This document shows, one piece after another, positions 1 through 10,401 of a DNA stretch of 52,559 nucleotides. The notes beneath the pieces were generated by a model. The model was given only the letters and a program-made list of their open reading frames with translations. It was not told the DNA's origin and did no database searches. This stretch comes from an uncultured Massilia sp. (GTDB lineage: Bacteria; Pseudomonadota; Gammaproteobacteria; Burkholderiales; Burkholderiaceae_D). The stretch covers positions 1 to 52,559 of the forward strand of contig CAJYQM010000405.1 of assembly GCA_913777025.1 (NCBI GenBank), read 5' to 3'. The position numbers and the translations under genes are program-made. Numbering within the stretch: the first letter of the stretch is position 1; each line of letters starts with the position of its first letter.

Positions 1-849
1 CGGCGACACCTGCTTGCGGCTGGCCAGCACCATGTACAAAGGAACGTTGCTGCCTTCCCAGTCCGGCAGCAGCAGGCGCAGCTTGCCGCTGGCCAGGTCC
101 TGGTGCACGTCGATGCGCGAGCGGTAGCAGATGCCCAGCCCGGCCAGCGCCCAGCGCCGCACGATCTCGGAATCGTCGGCCACGCGGTCGCCGCGCACCG
201 CCACCTCGATCTCTTCGCCGCCCTGGCGGAAGCGCCAGCGGTCGTTCACGGCCTCGTCCAGCATGAAGCACAGGCAGTTATGCGCCGCCAGCTCATGCGG
301 CGAGGCCGGCACGCCGTGGCGCGCCAGGTAGGACGGCGCGGCGCACAGAACGCGGCGGTTGTCTTCCAGCAGCGGCAGGGCGACCATGCTCGACTCCGAC
401 GGCGTGCCGAAACGCAAGCCGATGTCGACAGGCTCGCGGTAGATGTCGGCCACGCGGTCGGTCAGCTGCAGGCGCAGCGACACGCCCGGATGGCGCAGCT
501 GGAATTCGTTCAGCCAGGGCAGCACCACGTGGCGGCCGAGGTCGGACGGCATCGAGATCTGCAATTGCCCTTCGATGCCGCCCTGGCCCGCGCGCAGCTC
601 GTCCTCGGCCTCGCGCAAGCCGTCCAGCAGCGCCTTGCCGCGCGCCAGCAGGCGCTCGCCGGCCAGCGTCAGGCGCATACTGCGCGTGGTGCGCACGAAC
701 AAGGCGGTGTCGAGGTCGGCCTCGAGCCTTTTGAGGCCGGCGCTGGCCACGGCCGGCGATAGGTCGAGCTGGCGCGCCGCCGCCGACAGGCTGCCGTGCT
801 CGGCCGTCGCGACGAAAATTTCCAGGTCCTGCACGCTGCGGATCTTCAA
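1..849 (-). CDS. LysR-family transcriptional regulator (C-terminus cut by window edge)
   Basis: The minus frame reads 283 codons with no stop, so the last roughly 15-20 residues of a usual ~300 aa LysR protein lie outside the window. The N-terminus has the LysR winged helix-turn-helix (SLSAAARQLDLSPAVASAGL, about residues 21-40). An effector-binding domain of the periplasmic-binding-protein fold follows. No ATG is available near the expected start. TTG at 849 puts the HTH at the usual distance and is my choice; the frame stays open upstream, so the start is uncertain. The gene is divergent from the dehydrogenase gene at 951, with about 100 bp between them. LysR proteins often control such a divergent neighbour, so this pairing is the likely regulatory relation (inference). 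Confidence 0.85.
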   Translation of the reverse strand, partial: MKIRSVQDLEIFVATAEHGSLSAAARQLDLSPAVASAGLKRLEADLDTALFVRTTRSMRLTLAGERLLARGKALLDGLREAEDELRAGQGGIEGQLQISMPSDLGRHVVLPWLNEFQLRHPGVSLRLQLTDRVADIYREPVDIGLRFGTPSESSMVALPLLEDNRRVLCAAPSYLARHGVPASPHELAAHNCLCFMLDEAVNDRWRFRQGGEEIEVAVRGDRVADDSEIVRRWALAGLGICYRSRIDVHQDLASGKLRLLLPDWEGSNVPLYMVLASRKQVSP

Positions 850-950
850 TGGATTTTTGAAAGTGAATTCGGGATTGCGCAGTTTATCAAAAAGGCCGGA
901 CTGGTCAGAATGACAGCCATCGACAACCGACAACCATGAAGGACGACGCC

Positions 951-1964
951 ATGAAAGCCATCGGCTACCAGAACACCCTGCCCATCGACGACGCGCAAGC
1001 CTTGGTCGATATCACCCTGCCCGAGCCCGTCGCGCAAGGCCACGACCTGCTGGTCGAGGTGCACGCGGTGTCGGTCAACCCGGTCGACACCAAGATCAGG
1101 AAGAGCGCCAAGCCCGAGAACGGCGAGTGGAAGGTGCTGGGCTGGGACGCGACCGGCATCGTCAAGGCCGTGGGCCCGGACGTGACCCTGTTCCAGCCGG
1201 GCGACCGCGTCTGGTACGCCGGCTCGATCGCGCGCGCCGGCAGCAACAGCGAACTGCAGCTGGTGGACGAGCGCATCGTCGGCCACATGCCCAAGTCGCT
1301 CGGCTTCGGCCCGGCCGCCGCGCTGCCGCTGACGGGCCTGACGGCCTGGGAAATGCTGTTCGACCGCCTGGAGGTGCCGCAGGACGGCGCCGGCAAGGGC
1401 AAGACCCTCCTGGTGATCGGCGCCGCCGGTGGCGTCGGCTCGATCCTGGTGCAGCTGGCGCGCCAGCTGACGCAGGTGACCATCATCGGCACCGCTTCGC
1501 GTCCTGAAACGCGCGAATGGGCCCTGCAGCACGGTGCCCACCACGTGATCGACCACAGCAAGCCGCTGACCGAGGAAATCGCCAAAGCCGGCCTGCCGGC
1601 ACCGGACTACGTGATCAGCCTGACCCACACCGAACACCACTTCGACCAGATCGTCGAGGTGATCGCGCCGCAAGGCAAATTCGGCCTGATCGACGACCCG
1701 GCCCCGATCGACGTGCGCAAGTTCAAGAGAAAAGCCGTGTCCCTGCACTGGGAGCTGATGTTCACGCGCTCGCTGTTCAATACCGCCGACATGGCGCAGC
1801 AGAACGTGATCCTGAACCGCATCGCCGAACTGGTCGACGCCGGCACGATCCGCACCACGGTCAACGAGAACTTCGGCACCATCAATGCCGAGAACCTGAA
1901 ACGGGCGCACGCGCTGATCGAGTCGAACCGGGCGCAGGGCAAGATCGTGCTGGAAGGCTTCTGA
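951..1964 (+). CDS. Zinc-type alcohol dehydrogenase-like / NADPH:quinone oxidoreductase family protein
   Basis: A 337 aa protein of the medium-chain dehydrogenase/reductase superfamily. An N-terminal GroES-like domain (LGWDATGIVKAVG) precedes a Rossmann nucleotide-binding domain with a glycine-rich AAGGVGSILVQLARQ loop. The cysteines of classical zinc alcohol dehydrogenases are absent, as in the quinone-oxidoreductase-like branch. The expected role is NAD(P)H-dependent reduction of quinones or other activated carbonyl substrates; the substrate cannot be told. The frame also opens at ATG 936, but AAGGA at about 940-944 is well spaced for ATG 951, which also matches the family N-terminus (MKAIGYQ). 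It is divergent from the LysR gene to its left, its probable regulator. Confidence 0.9.
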   Translation: MKAIGYQNTLPIDDAQALVDITLPEPVAQGHDLLVEVHAVSVNPVDTKIRKSAKPENGEWKVLGWDATGIVKAVGPDVTLFQPGDRVWYAGSIARAGSNSELQLVDERIVGHMPKSLGFGPAAALPLTGLTAWEMLFDRLEVPQDGAGKGKTLLVIGAAGGVGSILVQLARQLTQVTIIGTASRPETREWALQHGAHHVIDHSKPLTEEIAKAGLPAPDYVISLTHTEHHFDQIVEVIAPQGKFGLIDDPAPIDVRKFKRKAVSLHWELMFTRSLFNTADMAQQNVILNRIAELVDAGTIRTTVNENFGTINAENLKRAHALIESNRAQGKIVLEGF

Positions 1965-1971
1965 TTGGCCC

Positions 1972-2553
1972 TCAGGCCAGCTTCAAGCTCATGTAGCACA
2001 GGTCGCAGCCGGCGCCATCGACCCTGAGCATATCCTCGATGCGCGCGATCATCCGGAAGCCGGCATGCAGGTAGAGCTCGACCGCCGGCCGGTTATCGGC
2101 CAGCACTTCCAGGTCGATCCAGTCCAGGCCGGGTTCAAACCGGGCCCAGGCGACGCCGGTGTCGAGCAGCTGCCGGCCGAGCCCGCGCCGCCGGTACAGG
2201 CGGTGCACGCCCATGCCCAGCATCGTACGGTGGCGCGCCGCCTGCTCCGGGCGGCTGCGCAGGTCGATGTGGCCCACGATGTTGCCGGTCGGCCCGAGCG
2301 CCAGCCACAGGCGGCGCCAGCCCGGTTCGCCGACCGGCACTTGCAGGCCGCGGATGAAGGCCAGGCGCAGGCCGGGCGGCATGCGCGATTCACCGGGCGG
2401 CAGCGGCTGGAACAGCGGCGTGCCGCCGCGGCCGTTGTCGCGCAGGTGGTCGTCCAGGTAGGCGAAGAAGGGAGCCAGGTCGGCTTCGCCGGCCATGCGG
2501 ATGGCGGGCGTGGCGGCCGTGGCCAAGCCAGGCGTGGGCTGGGAAAAGGTCAT
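1972..2553 (-). CDS. GNAT-family N-acetyltransferase
   Basis: A 193 aa single-domain acetyltransferase. The acetyl-CoA pyrophosphate-binding motif A is clear (YRRRGLGRQLLDTGV, about residues 125-139), followed by the typical late segment ending in NRPAVELYLHAGFR. GNAT enzymes transfer acetyl from acetyl-CoA to an amine; the acceptor here is unknown. The open frame extends to 2592, but that start would overlap the upstream gene, so the internal ATG at 2553 is preferred. No strong ribosome site supports either. It is the last gene of a long minus-strand run, just after the LprI-domain gene, and converges on the dehydrogenase gene ending at 1964. Confidence 0.85.
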   Translation of the reverse strand: MTFSQPTPGLATAATPAIRMAGEADLAPFFAYLDDHLRDNGRGGTPLFQPLPPGESRMPPGLRLAFIRGLQVPVGEPGWRRLWLALGPTGNIVGHIDLRSRPEQAARHRTMLGMGVHRLYRRRGLGRQLLDTGVAWARFEPGLDWIDLEVLADNRPAVELYLHAGFRMIARIEDMLRVDGAGCDLCYMSLKLA

Positions 2554-2569
2554 GCTGCAATTGTTTCGG

Positions 2570-3937
2570 TTAATGCGGGAACGGACCCACACCCGCGGTG
2601 ATGCCGGCGACGGTCCTGGGTCCCTCTACCGTATAACACGTTTCCTCCGGCGGTGACAGGTCTTCCGGTTTGCGTATGCAGATCTGGGCATCCAGGCCGC
2701 TTTTCGGCGTATAGCCGCCAAACCAGTCCCTGAGCCGTCCAATATAGCATTGCGTGCCGACCTGGACCGGCACATCGGCGATCTCTTCGATGGTGTAATG
2801 TCCCGTGCCGTAGCTGAAATTGGCTTCGCGCATGTCTTCCGAGGCACCGGCAGGGAGCGGACAGATCGGCGTGGTACGCGCCACGGGCTGCTCATTGCCG
2901 AGCGCGGCGGCCGAGGCGACAGCCTTGTTCAGTGCCCCGTGCAGCGCCGGCGGCAGGCGGGTCGCGGCGCGTCCCTCTTCTTGTTGGACTGCGGACACCG
3001 ACAAGCGGTAACGGTAACGGATGCGCAGGTGCGGCACCTGGCCCTTGCCATGCCAGGGGCGCAGCAGGTAGAGATTGTCCTCCCCGTACTGGCTGTCGCG
3101 GTAGATCACAAGCACGCGGCCGCGCAGCCGGATCCACTTGGCGGCCTGGTTGCTGCCGCGTCCATTGACCGCGTACAGATAGGAGGCGTCCGGTTCGTCG
3201 GGGGAGGCCGGTGTCGCGGGCGCCGGTCCGGCGCCGGGCACGGTGAACCTGCCGCCTGCCTGGCGCAATACGCTGACGGTGTTGAACAGGCCGGTCCCGC
3301 CGGTATAGCTGTCGATGACGAGGTCGCGCAGGCCGTCGCCGTCGATGTCCACCAGGGTGTAGCTCGCCTGGCCGTTCTCGCCGCCGCCATCGACCTTCGA
3401 CGCCAGCAGTGCGCGCCATTCGGCCTCGCTGACGCCGCGCGGACGCTTGCGCGGAAAACGGGCCGGCTCGGATGTATCGCCGGGGTCGTCTTCGTTGGCG
3501 AAGTCGGTGCCGCCCGGTGCGCTGCCGAGTTTGTCGATGAGCTTGTCGAGAGGCAGCTCGGGATCCGTTTTGCGCAAGCGCTCCAGCGCCTGGCGCAATT
3601 CGTCCAGCGCTTCCAGATCGGCCTTGTCCGGCATGCCGAGGGCCGCGATGCGCTGGTCGTACTGCTTCGCCAGGCAAGGCGTGTCCGCAGCGCAGCCATT
3701 CCTCGCCGTCAGCCAGTCGCGTTGCTGCTGGCGCAGCTCGGCGCGCAGGTCCGGCGACGCCGCCAGCGCTTTCGCATACGCCTCCGCCAGTGCGGCATCG
3801 CGCTGGCGCAGCGTGGCGTCGGCGCAGATGGCGCGTTCGGTGGGCGTGGCGGCGGCCTTGCAGTCGAAGCCCGCCGCATGGGCGTCCAGGAGGCCGGCCA
3901 GGGCCAGCAGCGCGATGCCGGAGAAGCGGGCCCGCAT
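2570..3937 (-). CDS. Secreted LprI-domain (DUF1311-like) protein
   Basis: A 455 aa protein with a signal peptide (hydrophobic stretch, then AHAAG at about 20-24). Residues about 24-98 look like a lysozyme-inhibitor LprI N-terminal domain: FDCKAA, ERAIC, W-TARNGC and CLAKQYDQRI carry its four characteristic cysteines. A second, larger region contains DIDGDGLRDLVID, resembling a calcium-binding or FG-GAP-type repeat. It has no clear enzymatic motif. The protein is probably periplasmic or envelope-associated. LprI domains are named for lysozyme inhibition, but that activity is not assured for long multi-domain members. Its ATG directly follows the TAG of the acyl-CoA dehydrogenase gene (TAGATG), suggesting coupled translation. 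Confidence 0.85.
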   Translation of the reverse strand: MRARFSGIALLALAGLLDAHAAGFDCKAAATPTERAICADATLRQRDAALAEAYAKALAASPDLRAELRQQQRDWLTARNGCAADTPCLAKQYDQRIAALGMPDKADLEALDELRQALERLRKTDPELPLDKLIDKLGSAPGGTDFANEDDPGDTSEPARFPRKRPRGVSEAEWRALLASKVDGGGENGQASYTLVDIDGDGLRDLVIDSYTGGTGLFNTVSVLRQAGGRFTVPGAGPAPATPASPDEPDASYLYAVNGRGSNQAAKWIRLRGRVLVIYRDSQYGEDNLYLLRPWHGKGQVPHLRIRYRYRLSVSAVQQEEGRAATRLPPALHGALNKAVASAAALGNEQPVARTTPICPLPAGASEDMREANFSYGTGHYTIEEIADVPVQVGTQCYIGRLRDWFGGYTPKSGLDAQICIRKPEDLSPPEETCYTVEGPRTVAGITAGVGPFPH

Positions 3938-5077
3938 CTATAACGCCCTTGCGATCAGGATCTTCTGGATGTCGCTGGTGCCCTCGTAGATCTGGCACAC
4001 GCGCACGTCGCGGTAGATGCGCTCGACCGGGAAGTCGGCCACGTAACCGTAGCCGCCGAACACCTGCATCGCGCTGGAGACCACGCGCTCGGCCATCTCG
4101 GAGGCGAACAGCTTGGCCATCGCCGCTTCCTTCAGGCAGGGTAATCCAGCATCCTTCATCGCCGCCGCATGCAGGATCAGCTGGCGCGCGGCCTCGATCT
4201 GCATCGCCATCTCGGCCAGGCGGAACTGGACAGCCTGGTGGTCGAAGATCGGGCTGCCGAAGCTGGTGCGTTCCCTTGCGTACGCCAGCGCCGCCTCGTA
4301 GGCCGCGCGCGCCATGCCGACCGATTGCGAGGCGATGCCGATGCGCCCGCCCTCCAGGCCGGACAAGGCGATCTTGTAGCCTTGTCCTTCTTCGCCGATC
4401 AGGTTCTGCGCCGGGATGCGGCAGTTGTCGAACACGATCTGCGCCGTGTCCGAGGAGTGCTGGCCCATCTTTTCTTCGATGCCGGCGACGATGTAGCCGG
4501 GGGTGTCGGTCGGCACCCAGAACGCGCTGATGCCCTTTTTTCCCGCCGCCTTATCCGTCACCGCCATGACGATGGCGACGTCGCCGTGCTTGCCGCTGGT
4601 GATGAACTGCTTGCTGCCGTTCAGGACGTAGTGGTTGCCGTCGCCGCTACTTACACGCACAGCGGTCGTGCGCAAGGCCGCCGCGTCACTGCCGGTGTGC
4701 GGCTCGGTGAGGGCAAAGGCGCCCAGCATCGTGCCCTGGGCCAGTGGCCGCAGCCACTGTTCCTTCTGCGCCGCGTTCGCATAGGTCATGCCGATCGAGC
4801 ACACCGGGCAGTTGTTGACCGAGATGATGGTCGAGGTGCCGCCGTCGCCGGCCGCGATCTCTTCCAGCACCAGCGCCAGCGCCACGTAATCGAGGCCGGC
4901 GCCGCCATGTTCTTCCGGCACCGCGACGCCAAAGGCGCCCAGCTGTGCCAGCTCCTGCAATTCGGCTTTGGGAAAGTGGTGTTCGCGGTCCCAGCGCGCG
5001 GCGTTCGGCGCCAGGCGCTCCTGCGCGAAGCTGCGCAGGGCGTCCCGGATCATCTGGTGTTCATCGCTAAGGATCAT
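3938..5077 (-). CDS. Acyl-CoA dehydrogenase
   Basis: A full-length 379 aa flavin-dependent acyl-CoA dehydrogenase, which introduces the alpha-beta double bond into acyl-CoA and passes electrons to ETF. The family signatures are present: GAFALTEPHTGSDAAAL for FAD/substrate binding, and FGGYGY before the final helix. Glu365 in QIYEGTSDIQ sits where short- and medium-chain enzymes carry the catalytic base. The isovaleryl-type position instead has Gly (GLEGGRIG). This suggests a short or branched short-chain substrate and separates it from the isovaleryl-CoA enzyme at 9123-10307. An AGAGACA purine stretch precedes ATG 5077. It lies between the SDR gene (28 bp gap) and the LprI-domain gene. Confidence 0.93.
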   Translation of the reverse strand: MILSDEHQMIRDALRSFAQERLAPNAARWDREHHFPKAELQELAQLGAFGVAVPEEHGGAGLDYVALALVLEEIAAGDGGTSTIISVNNCPVCSIGMTYANAAQKEQWLRPLAQGTMLGAFALTEPHTGSDAAALRTTAVRVSSGDGNHYVLNGSKQFITSGKHGDVAIVMAVTDKAAGKKGISAFWVPTDTPGYIVAGIEEKMGQHSSDTAQIVFDNCRIPAQNLIGEEGQGYKIALSGLEGGRIGIASQSVGMARAAYEAALAYARERTSFGSPIFDHQAVQFRLAEMAMQIEAARQLILHAAAMKDAGLPCLKEAAMAKLFASEMAERVVSSAMQVFGGYGYVADFPVERIYRDVRVCQIYEGTSDIQKILIARAL

Positions 5078-5105
5078 TGTCTCTTCTATTCTCTGTGGTG
5101 TCGCC

Positions 5106-5774
5106 TTACCAGGCGATCGGTTTGCCGTCGTAGTTCAGGAAGGCGCCGTTGCGCGAGGCGTCGACGCCGGCCAGGGTGGCGCGCAGCGCCTTGACGCTGT
5201 CCTCGACCGTCAGGGCGGCGCCGCTGCCGCCCATGTCGGTCTGGACCCAGCCCGGGTGGAAGCTGACGCAGGTGACGCCCTGCGGGCCGTAGCTGAGGGC
5301 GGCGTCGGCCAGCACCGAGTTCAGTGCGGCCTTGCTGGCGCGGTACAGCGAGCCGTCCGGGCTGCTGCGCTCGCCGATCGAGCCCATGCGCGAGGAAATC
5401 ACCGCCAGCTTGCCGCGGGCGTTGGCCACCAGCGGGGCGACGATCGGCAGCAGGCGCATCGCGGCCAGCACGTTGGTGTGCATGACGCTGTCGAAGTCCT
5501 GCTGGGTCGGGAAGCCGTTGTGGGTCGGACCGTAGACGCCGGCGACCAGCCAGGCATGGTCGATCTTCTCGTCGTCCAGCTTCCAGCCCAGGCCGCCGAT
5601 GGCTTCGGCATTGGTGACGTCGAGCTGGTGCGCCTCGGCGCCCAGCCGGCGCAGCGCCTCGCAGTCTTCCGCTTTGCGCGCGCTGGCGATGACGCGCCAG
5701 CCGTCGGCGCGGTATTGACGGACCAGTTCGTGGCCGATGCCGCGCGATGCGCCCAGGATGAGTACGGTGGACAT
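5106..5774 (-). CDS. Short-chain dehydrogenase/reductase (C-factor-like SDR)
   Basis: A 222 aa classical SDR. The cofactor loop is ILGASRGIG at residues 5-13, the catalytic serine is in VISSRMGS, and the active-site Tyr/Lys are in YRASK. It probably uses NAD(P)H to reduce or oxidise an alcohol/carbonyl; the substrate is unknown. The usual NNAG motif is replaced by LVAG, as in the short C-factor-like branch. The frame extends to 5813, but AAGGAG seven bases before ATG 5774 fixes the start. It sits between the thiolase and acyl-CoA dehydrogenase genes on the same strand, consistent with a fatty or branched acyl catabolism cluster. Confidence 0.9.
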   Translation of the reverse strand: MSTVLILGASRGIGHELVRQYRADGWRVIASARKAEDCEALRRLGAEAHQLDVTNAEAIGGLGWKLDDEKIDHAWLVAGVYGPTHNGFPTQQDFDSVMHTNVLAAMRLLPIVAPLVANARGKLAVISSRMGSIGERSSPDGSLYRASKAALNSVLADAALSYGPQGVTCVSFHPGWVQTDMGGSGAALTVEDSVKALRATLAGVDASRNGAFLNYDGKPIAW

Positions 5775-5841
5775 GGAAACGCTCCTTGTATATGGATGAC
5801 AGATCGTCACCATACATCGTTTTCGAAACAGATGCGTCTCG

Positions 5842-5969
5842 GGTAGGGGGACGCGGACGGCGAGTCAGCTCCGCTGTCCACGCGGTGATAGATAGAGGCT
5901 CCGAAATCGTGCACGAATCGACAGCCGTCAACAATCACCGCGTGGACGGTAAACCCGTCCACGCTACCC
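5842..5969. repeat. Composite palindromic element, GTAGGGTGGACG family
   Basis: The gap between the SDR and thiolase genes contains two related palindromic units facing each other. The left begins GGGTAGGGGGACGCGGACGG (5842 onward) and the right ends CCGTCCACGCTACCC (about 5955-5969). The left unit matches the start of the element at 43514 almost base for base. The right unit is itself a hairpin (CGTGGACGGTAAACCCGTCCACG). The ends form a roughly 128 bp inverted arrangement like paired REP units. No open reading frame is convincing here. Confidence 0.75.
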
Positions 5970-5988
5970 GGAACGCATCCGCGGACGA

Positions 5989-7187
<1,199 letters not shown>

Positions 7188-7191
<4 letters not shown>

Positions 7192-8990
7192 TGTGTGTCT
7201 CCATTCAGGTTGGCTTGTTGATTGCGGGTCCGGCAGAACCGGATGTGCTGCGGATACGGGAACACGTCCTCGACCTCGCCGGCCAGGATGCGCTCCTTGT
7301 GCGACTGCCACCAGGCGCGCGTGAGCAGGGGCGCGTGGTGGCGCATGAAAGCGTTTCTCAGTTTCGGGTTCGACAGCAGGAAGTGCGCGAATTGTTCCGG
7401 GAAGACGTCGTGGCGGCCGATCGGGTACCAGGGCTCGGCCGCCATCTCGTCTTCCTCGTTGCGCGGGGCCGGGATGTCGCGGAAATTGCAGTCGGTGAGG
7501 TATTCGATTTCGTCGTAGTCGTAGAACACGACGCGGCCGTGGCCAGTCAGGCCGAAGTTTTTATACAGCATATCGCCGGGGAAGATGTTCGCGGCGACCA
7601 GGTCGCGGATCGCATTGCCGTATTCGAACATACCGTGCTCGAGCTGGCCGTCGTCGCCCTGGTGTTCGGCGTCGAGCAGGAACATATTCAGCGGCACCAT
7701 GCGCCGCTCGATGTACAGGTGCTTCACGATCAGGCGGTCGCCTTCGACCTCGACCATCGAGGGCGCCGTGCGCCGCAGTTCGGCCAGCAGCGCTTCCGAA
7801 AAGCGCGCCAGCGGAAAGGCCACGTCCGAGTATTCCAGCGTGTCGGCCATGCGCCCGACGCGGTCGTGGTGCTTCACGAGCAGGTACTTGTCCTTGACCT
7901 GGGCGCGCGTGGTGTCCTTCGGCGGCGGGTACCAGTCGCGGATCACCTTGAATACATAGGGAAAGGACGGCAGTTCGAACACCAGCATCACCAGGCCCGG
8001 GATGCCCGGCGCGATGCGGAATTCGTCCGAGCTGTGCTTCAGGTGCTGCAGGAAGTCACGGTAGAACAGGGTCTTGCCCTGCTTTTGCAGGCCGAGCACG
8101 GTGTAGATCTCGCTGCGCGGTTTACGCGGCATCAGGCTGCGCAGGAATTGCACGTAGCTCGACGGCACTTCCATGTCGACCATGAAGTAGGCGCGCGTGA
8201 ACGAGAACAGGATCAAGACCTGTTCCTGGTCGGTCAGTACCGTGTCCAGCACCAGCCGGCCATCGTCGTCGTGCAGGATCGGCACCACGAAGGGGAATTC
8301 GCGCGCGCCGTTGATGGCGCGGCCGACGATGTAGGCGCCCTTGTTGCGGAAGAACAGGCTGGAGAGCACGTGCAGCTGCTGGTTCGACTCCAGCCGGTCC
8401 AGCCCGAACTGCGCGTTCATGCGCGCTTCGACCCGGGCGACATCGCGCGCAAGGTCGGCGAACGGGCGAGCCAGCTGAAAATTCGTGACCATGCGCTGCA
8501 GCGCGCCGCACAGGCCGTCGCGCGCCGGGTAGTAGACGCGGTAGGTCGGCTGCGGCTCTTCCGTCTCGATGTAGTCGGTGGAGACGGCCGGGCGCACGAA
8601 AATAAAATCGTTGCGGTAGTAGCTGCGGTGCAGGATCTGGCAGCTGACGGAATTGAAAAAGCTTTCGGCCAGTTCCGGGCGCTTGTGGTGGGTGAGCAGG
8701 CCGATGTAGTGCAGCTTGGTTTCGCGCCAGGTGTCGTCGTTCAGGTCCTGCCGCGGGTATTGGCGTTCCAGCGCCTGCACGCATTCCTGGACGCGCTTGT
8801 CGTAAAAATCGATGCGTTCGCGCGCGGCCTGCTGGGCGGCCTGCCAGTCGGCGGTCTCGAAGTGGCTGCGGGCAGCCTGGCTGGCTTCGCGGAACAGGGA
8901 ATAGTGACGGTCGAAGCCGTCGAGAATGGTGCGCGCGATGTCGTAGGCGATGTGCGACGAGAGCAGCTTGGGGAAGGTGGGCTGGGTCAT
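7188..8990 (-). CDS. aceK: Isocitrate dehydrogenase kinase/phosphatase
   Basis: A 600 aa protein recognisable as AceK along its length. Landmarks include [20 protein letters not shown], the lysine-containing FKVIRDW that follows, and [14 protein letters not shown] with the acidic residues of the kinase/phosphatase active site. AceK phosphorylates isocitrate dehydrogenase to divert carbon into the glyoxylate bypass on acetate or fatty acids, and also reverses that modification. No aceA or aceB is visible here, so it is separated from the usual aceBAK neighbours. Its TGA overlaps the ATG of the thiolase gene. This places the flux switch in the same message as an acetyl-CoA-producing enzyme, a sensible pairing (inference). 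Confidence 0.97.
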
Positions 8991-9011
8991 CGGGGGCTCG
9001 CGGTTGAAAAT

Positions 9012-9039
9012 CGTCGTTCCCGCACAGGCGGGAACGACG
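9012..9039. repeat. Solo palindrome of the CGTC...GACG repeat family
   Basis: A perfect hairpin with 12 bp arms (CGTCGTTCCCGC and its complement) and a 4 nt loop, between the isovaleryl-CoA dehydrogenase stop and the aceK start. It is one half of the longer elements at 35712, 46949 and 49895. Read on the minus strand it is followed by ATTTTC, so it could also attenuate or terminate transcription leaving the dehydrogenase gene. Confidence 0.85.
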
Positions 9040-9122
9040 TTTCAAGATGATCAGGCTTGCGGCGGCCTTTTCGGCTCTATTGTCGCAATCCTCGTCTCCA
9101 CTCCACTTCTCCTGCAAAAAAC

Positions 9123-10307
9123 TTACATAGTTTCGCCGAACAGCTCGCGCCCGATCAGCATGCGCCGGATCTCGCTGGTGCCCGCGCCGATTTCGTAAAG
9201 CTTGGCGTCGCGCCACAGCCGGCCGACCGGGTATTCGTTGATGTAGCCATTGCCGCCCAGCGTCTGGATCGCTTCGCCGGCCATCCAGGTCGCCTTTTCG
9301 GCGCTGTACAGGATGGCGCCGGCGGCGTCCTTGCGCAGCGCGCGCACCTGCTCGGGGCCGGTGGCGCGGTCGCAGGCCTGGCCGACGGCGTAGACGTAGG
9401 CGCGGCATGCCATCATCGTCGAATACATGTCGGCGATCTTGCCCTGCATCAGTTGGAACTCACCGATGGCCTGGCCGAACTGCTTGCGCTCGTGGATGTA
9501 GGGGACGACCACGTCCATGCACGCCGACATGATGCCCAGCGGGCCGCCGGACAGCACGGTGCGTTCGAAGTCCAGGCCCGACATCAGCACGTTGACGCCT
9601 TTACCCACGCCGCCCAGCACGTTCTCCACCGGCACTTCGCAATCCTGGAACACCAGCTCGCCGGTGTGCGAACCGCGCATGCCCAGCTTGTCCAGCTTCT
9701 GGGCGATCGAAAACCCTTTAAAACCTTTTTCGATCAGGAAGGCGGTCATGCCGCGCGGGCCGGCGTCGATGTCGGTCTTGGCGTAGACGACCAGGGTATC
9801 GGCGTCCGGGCCGTTCGTGATCCACATCTTGGTGCCGTTCAGCACGTAGCGGTCGCCCTTCAGCTCGGCGCGCAGTTTCATGCTGACGACGTCGGAGCCG
9901 GCGTTCGGCTCGGACATGGCGAGAGCACCGACGTGCTCGCCCGAGATCAGCTTGGGCAGGTATTTGCGTTTCTGTTCTTCGTTGCCGTTGCGCTTGATCT
10001 GGTTGACGCACAGGTTCGAGTGGGCACCGTAGGACAGGCCGACCGAGGCCGAGGCGCGCGAAATCTCTTCCATGGTGACGATGTGCGCCAGGTAGCCCAT
10101 GCCGGTGCCGCCGTATTCCTCGCCGACAGTGATGCCCAGCAGGCCCAGTTCGCCCATCTTCCTCCACAAGTCCATCGGGAACTGGTCGGACCGGTCGATC
10201 TCGGCCGCGCGCGGGGCGATTTCGCTCGCCGCGAACTGTTGAACCGCTTCACGCAGCGCGGCGATGTCGTCGCCGTGGTCAAAGCTCAAGCCTGGAAGGT
10301 GCAGCAT
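9123..10307 (-). CDS. ivd: Isovaleryl-CoA dehydrogenase
   Basis: A 394 aa flavoenzyme of leucine degradation, converting isovaleryl-CoA to 3-methylcrotonyl-CoA with electrons going to ETF. It has the acyl-CoA dehydrogenase signatures [16 protein letters not shown] and [15 protein letters not shown]. The residue at the usual catalytic Glu position is Gly ([12 protein letters not shown]), while Glu248 in [14 protein letters not shown] occupies the base position characteristic of isovaleryl-CoA dehydrogenases. That supports the specific assignment. It lies 94 bp downstream of the MerR/LiuR-like regulator, with a near-perfect operator in the gap. The other liu/mcc genes of leucine catabolism are not in this window. 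Confidence 0.94.
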   Translation of the reverse strand: MLHLPGLSFDHGDDIAALREAVQQFAASEIAPRAAEIDRSDQFPMDLWRKMGELGLLGITVGEEYGGTGMGYLAHIVTMEEISRASASVGLSYGAHSNLCVNQIKRNGNEEQKRKYLPKLISGEHVGALAMSEPNAGSDVVSMKLRAELKGDRYVLNGTKMWITNGPDADTLVVYAKTDIDAGPRGMTAFLIEKGFKGFSIAQKLDKLGMRGSHTGELVFQDCEVPVENVLGGVGKGVNVLMSGLDFERTVLSGGPLGIMSACMDVVVPYIHERKQFGQAIGEFQLMQGKIADMYSTMMACRAYVYAVGQACDRATGPEQVRALRKDAAGAILYSAEKATWMAGEAIQTLGGNGYINEYPVGRLWRDAKLYEIGAGTSEIRRMLIGRELFGETM

Positions 10308-10363
10308 GTCGTCCTCGTCTCGTCTGGATTGTTATGGATGCGATGCGGCATGATAGCGCGGAG

Positions 10364-10383
10364 TGACGTTAACGTAAACGTCA
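10364..10383. promoter_or_regulatory. LiuR-type operator before isovaleryl-CoA dehydrogenase
   Basis: TGACGTTAACGTAAACGTCA has perfect 7 bp inverted arms (TGACGTT/AACGTCA) around a 6 bp centre. It lies 57-76 bases upstream of the dehydrogenase ATG at 10307. It shares the ACGT-x-ACGTAA core with the second site at 10883-10899, and a MerR/LiuR-like gene lies between the two sites. Assignment to that regulator is inferred from position and from the known ACGT-rich motif of LiuR-regulated genes. Confidence 0.75.
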
Positions 10384-10401
10384 ACTCGTGGCGCGCTCGC
10401 G

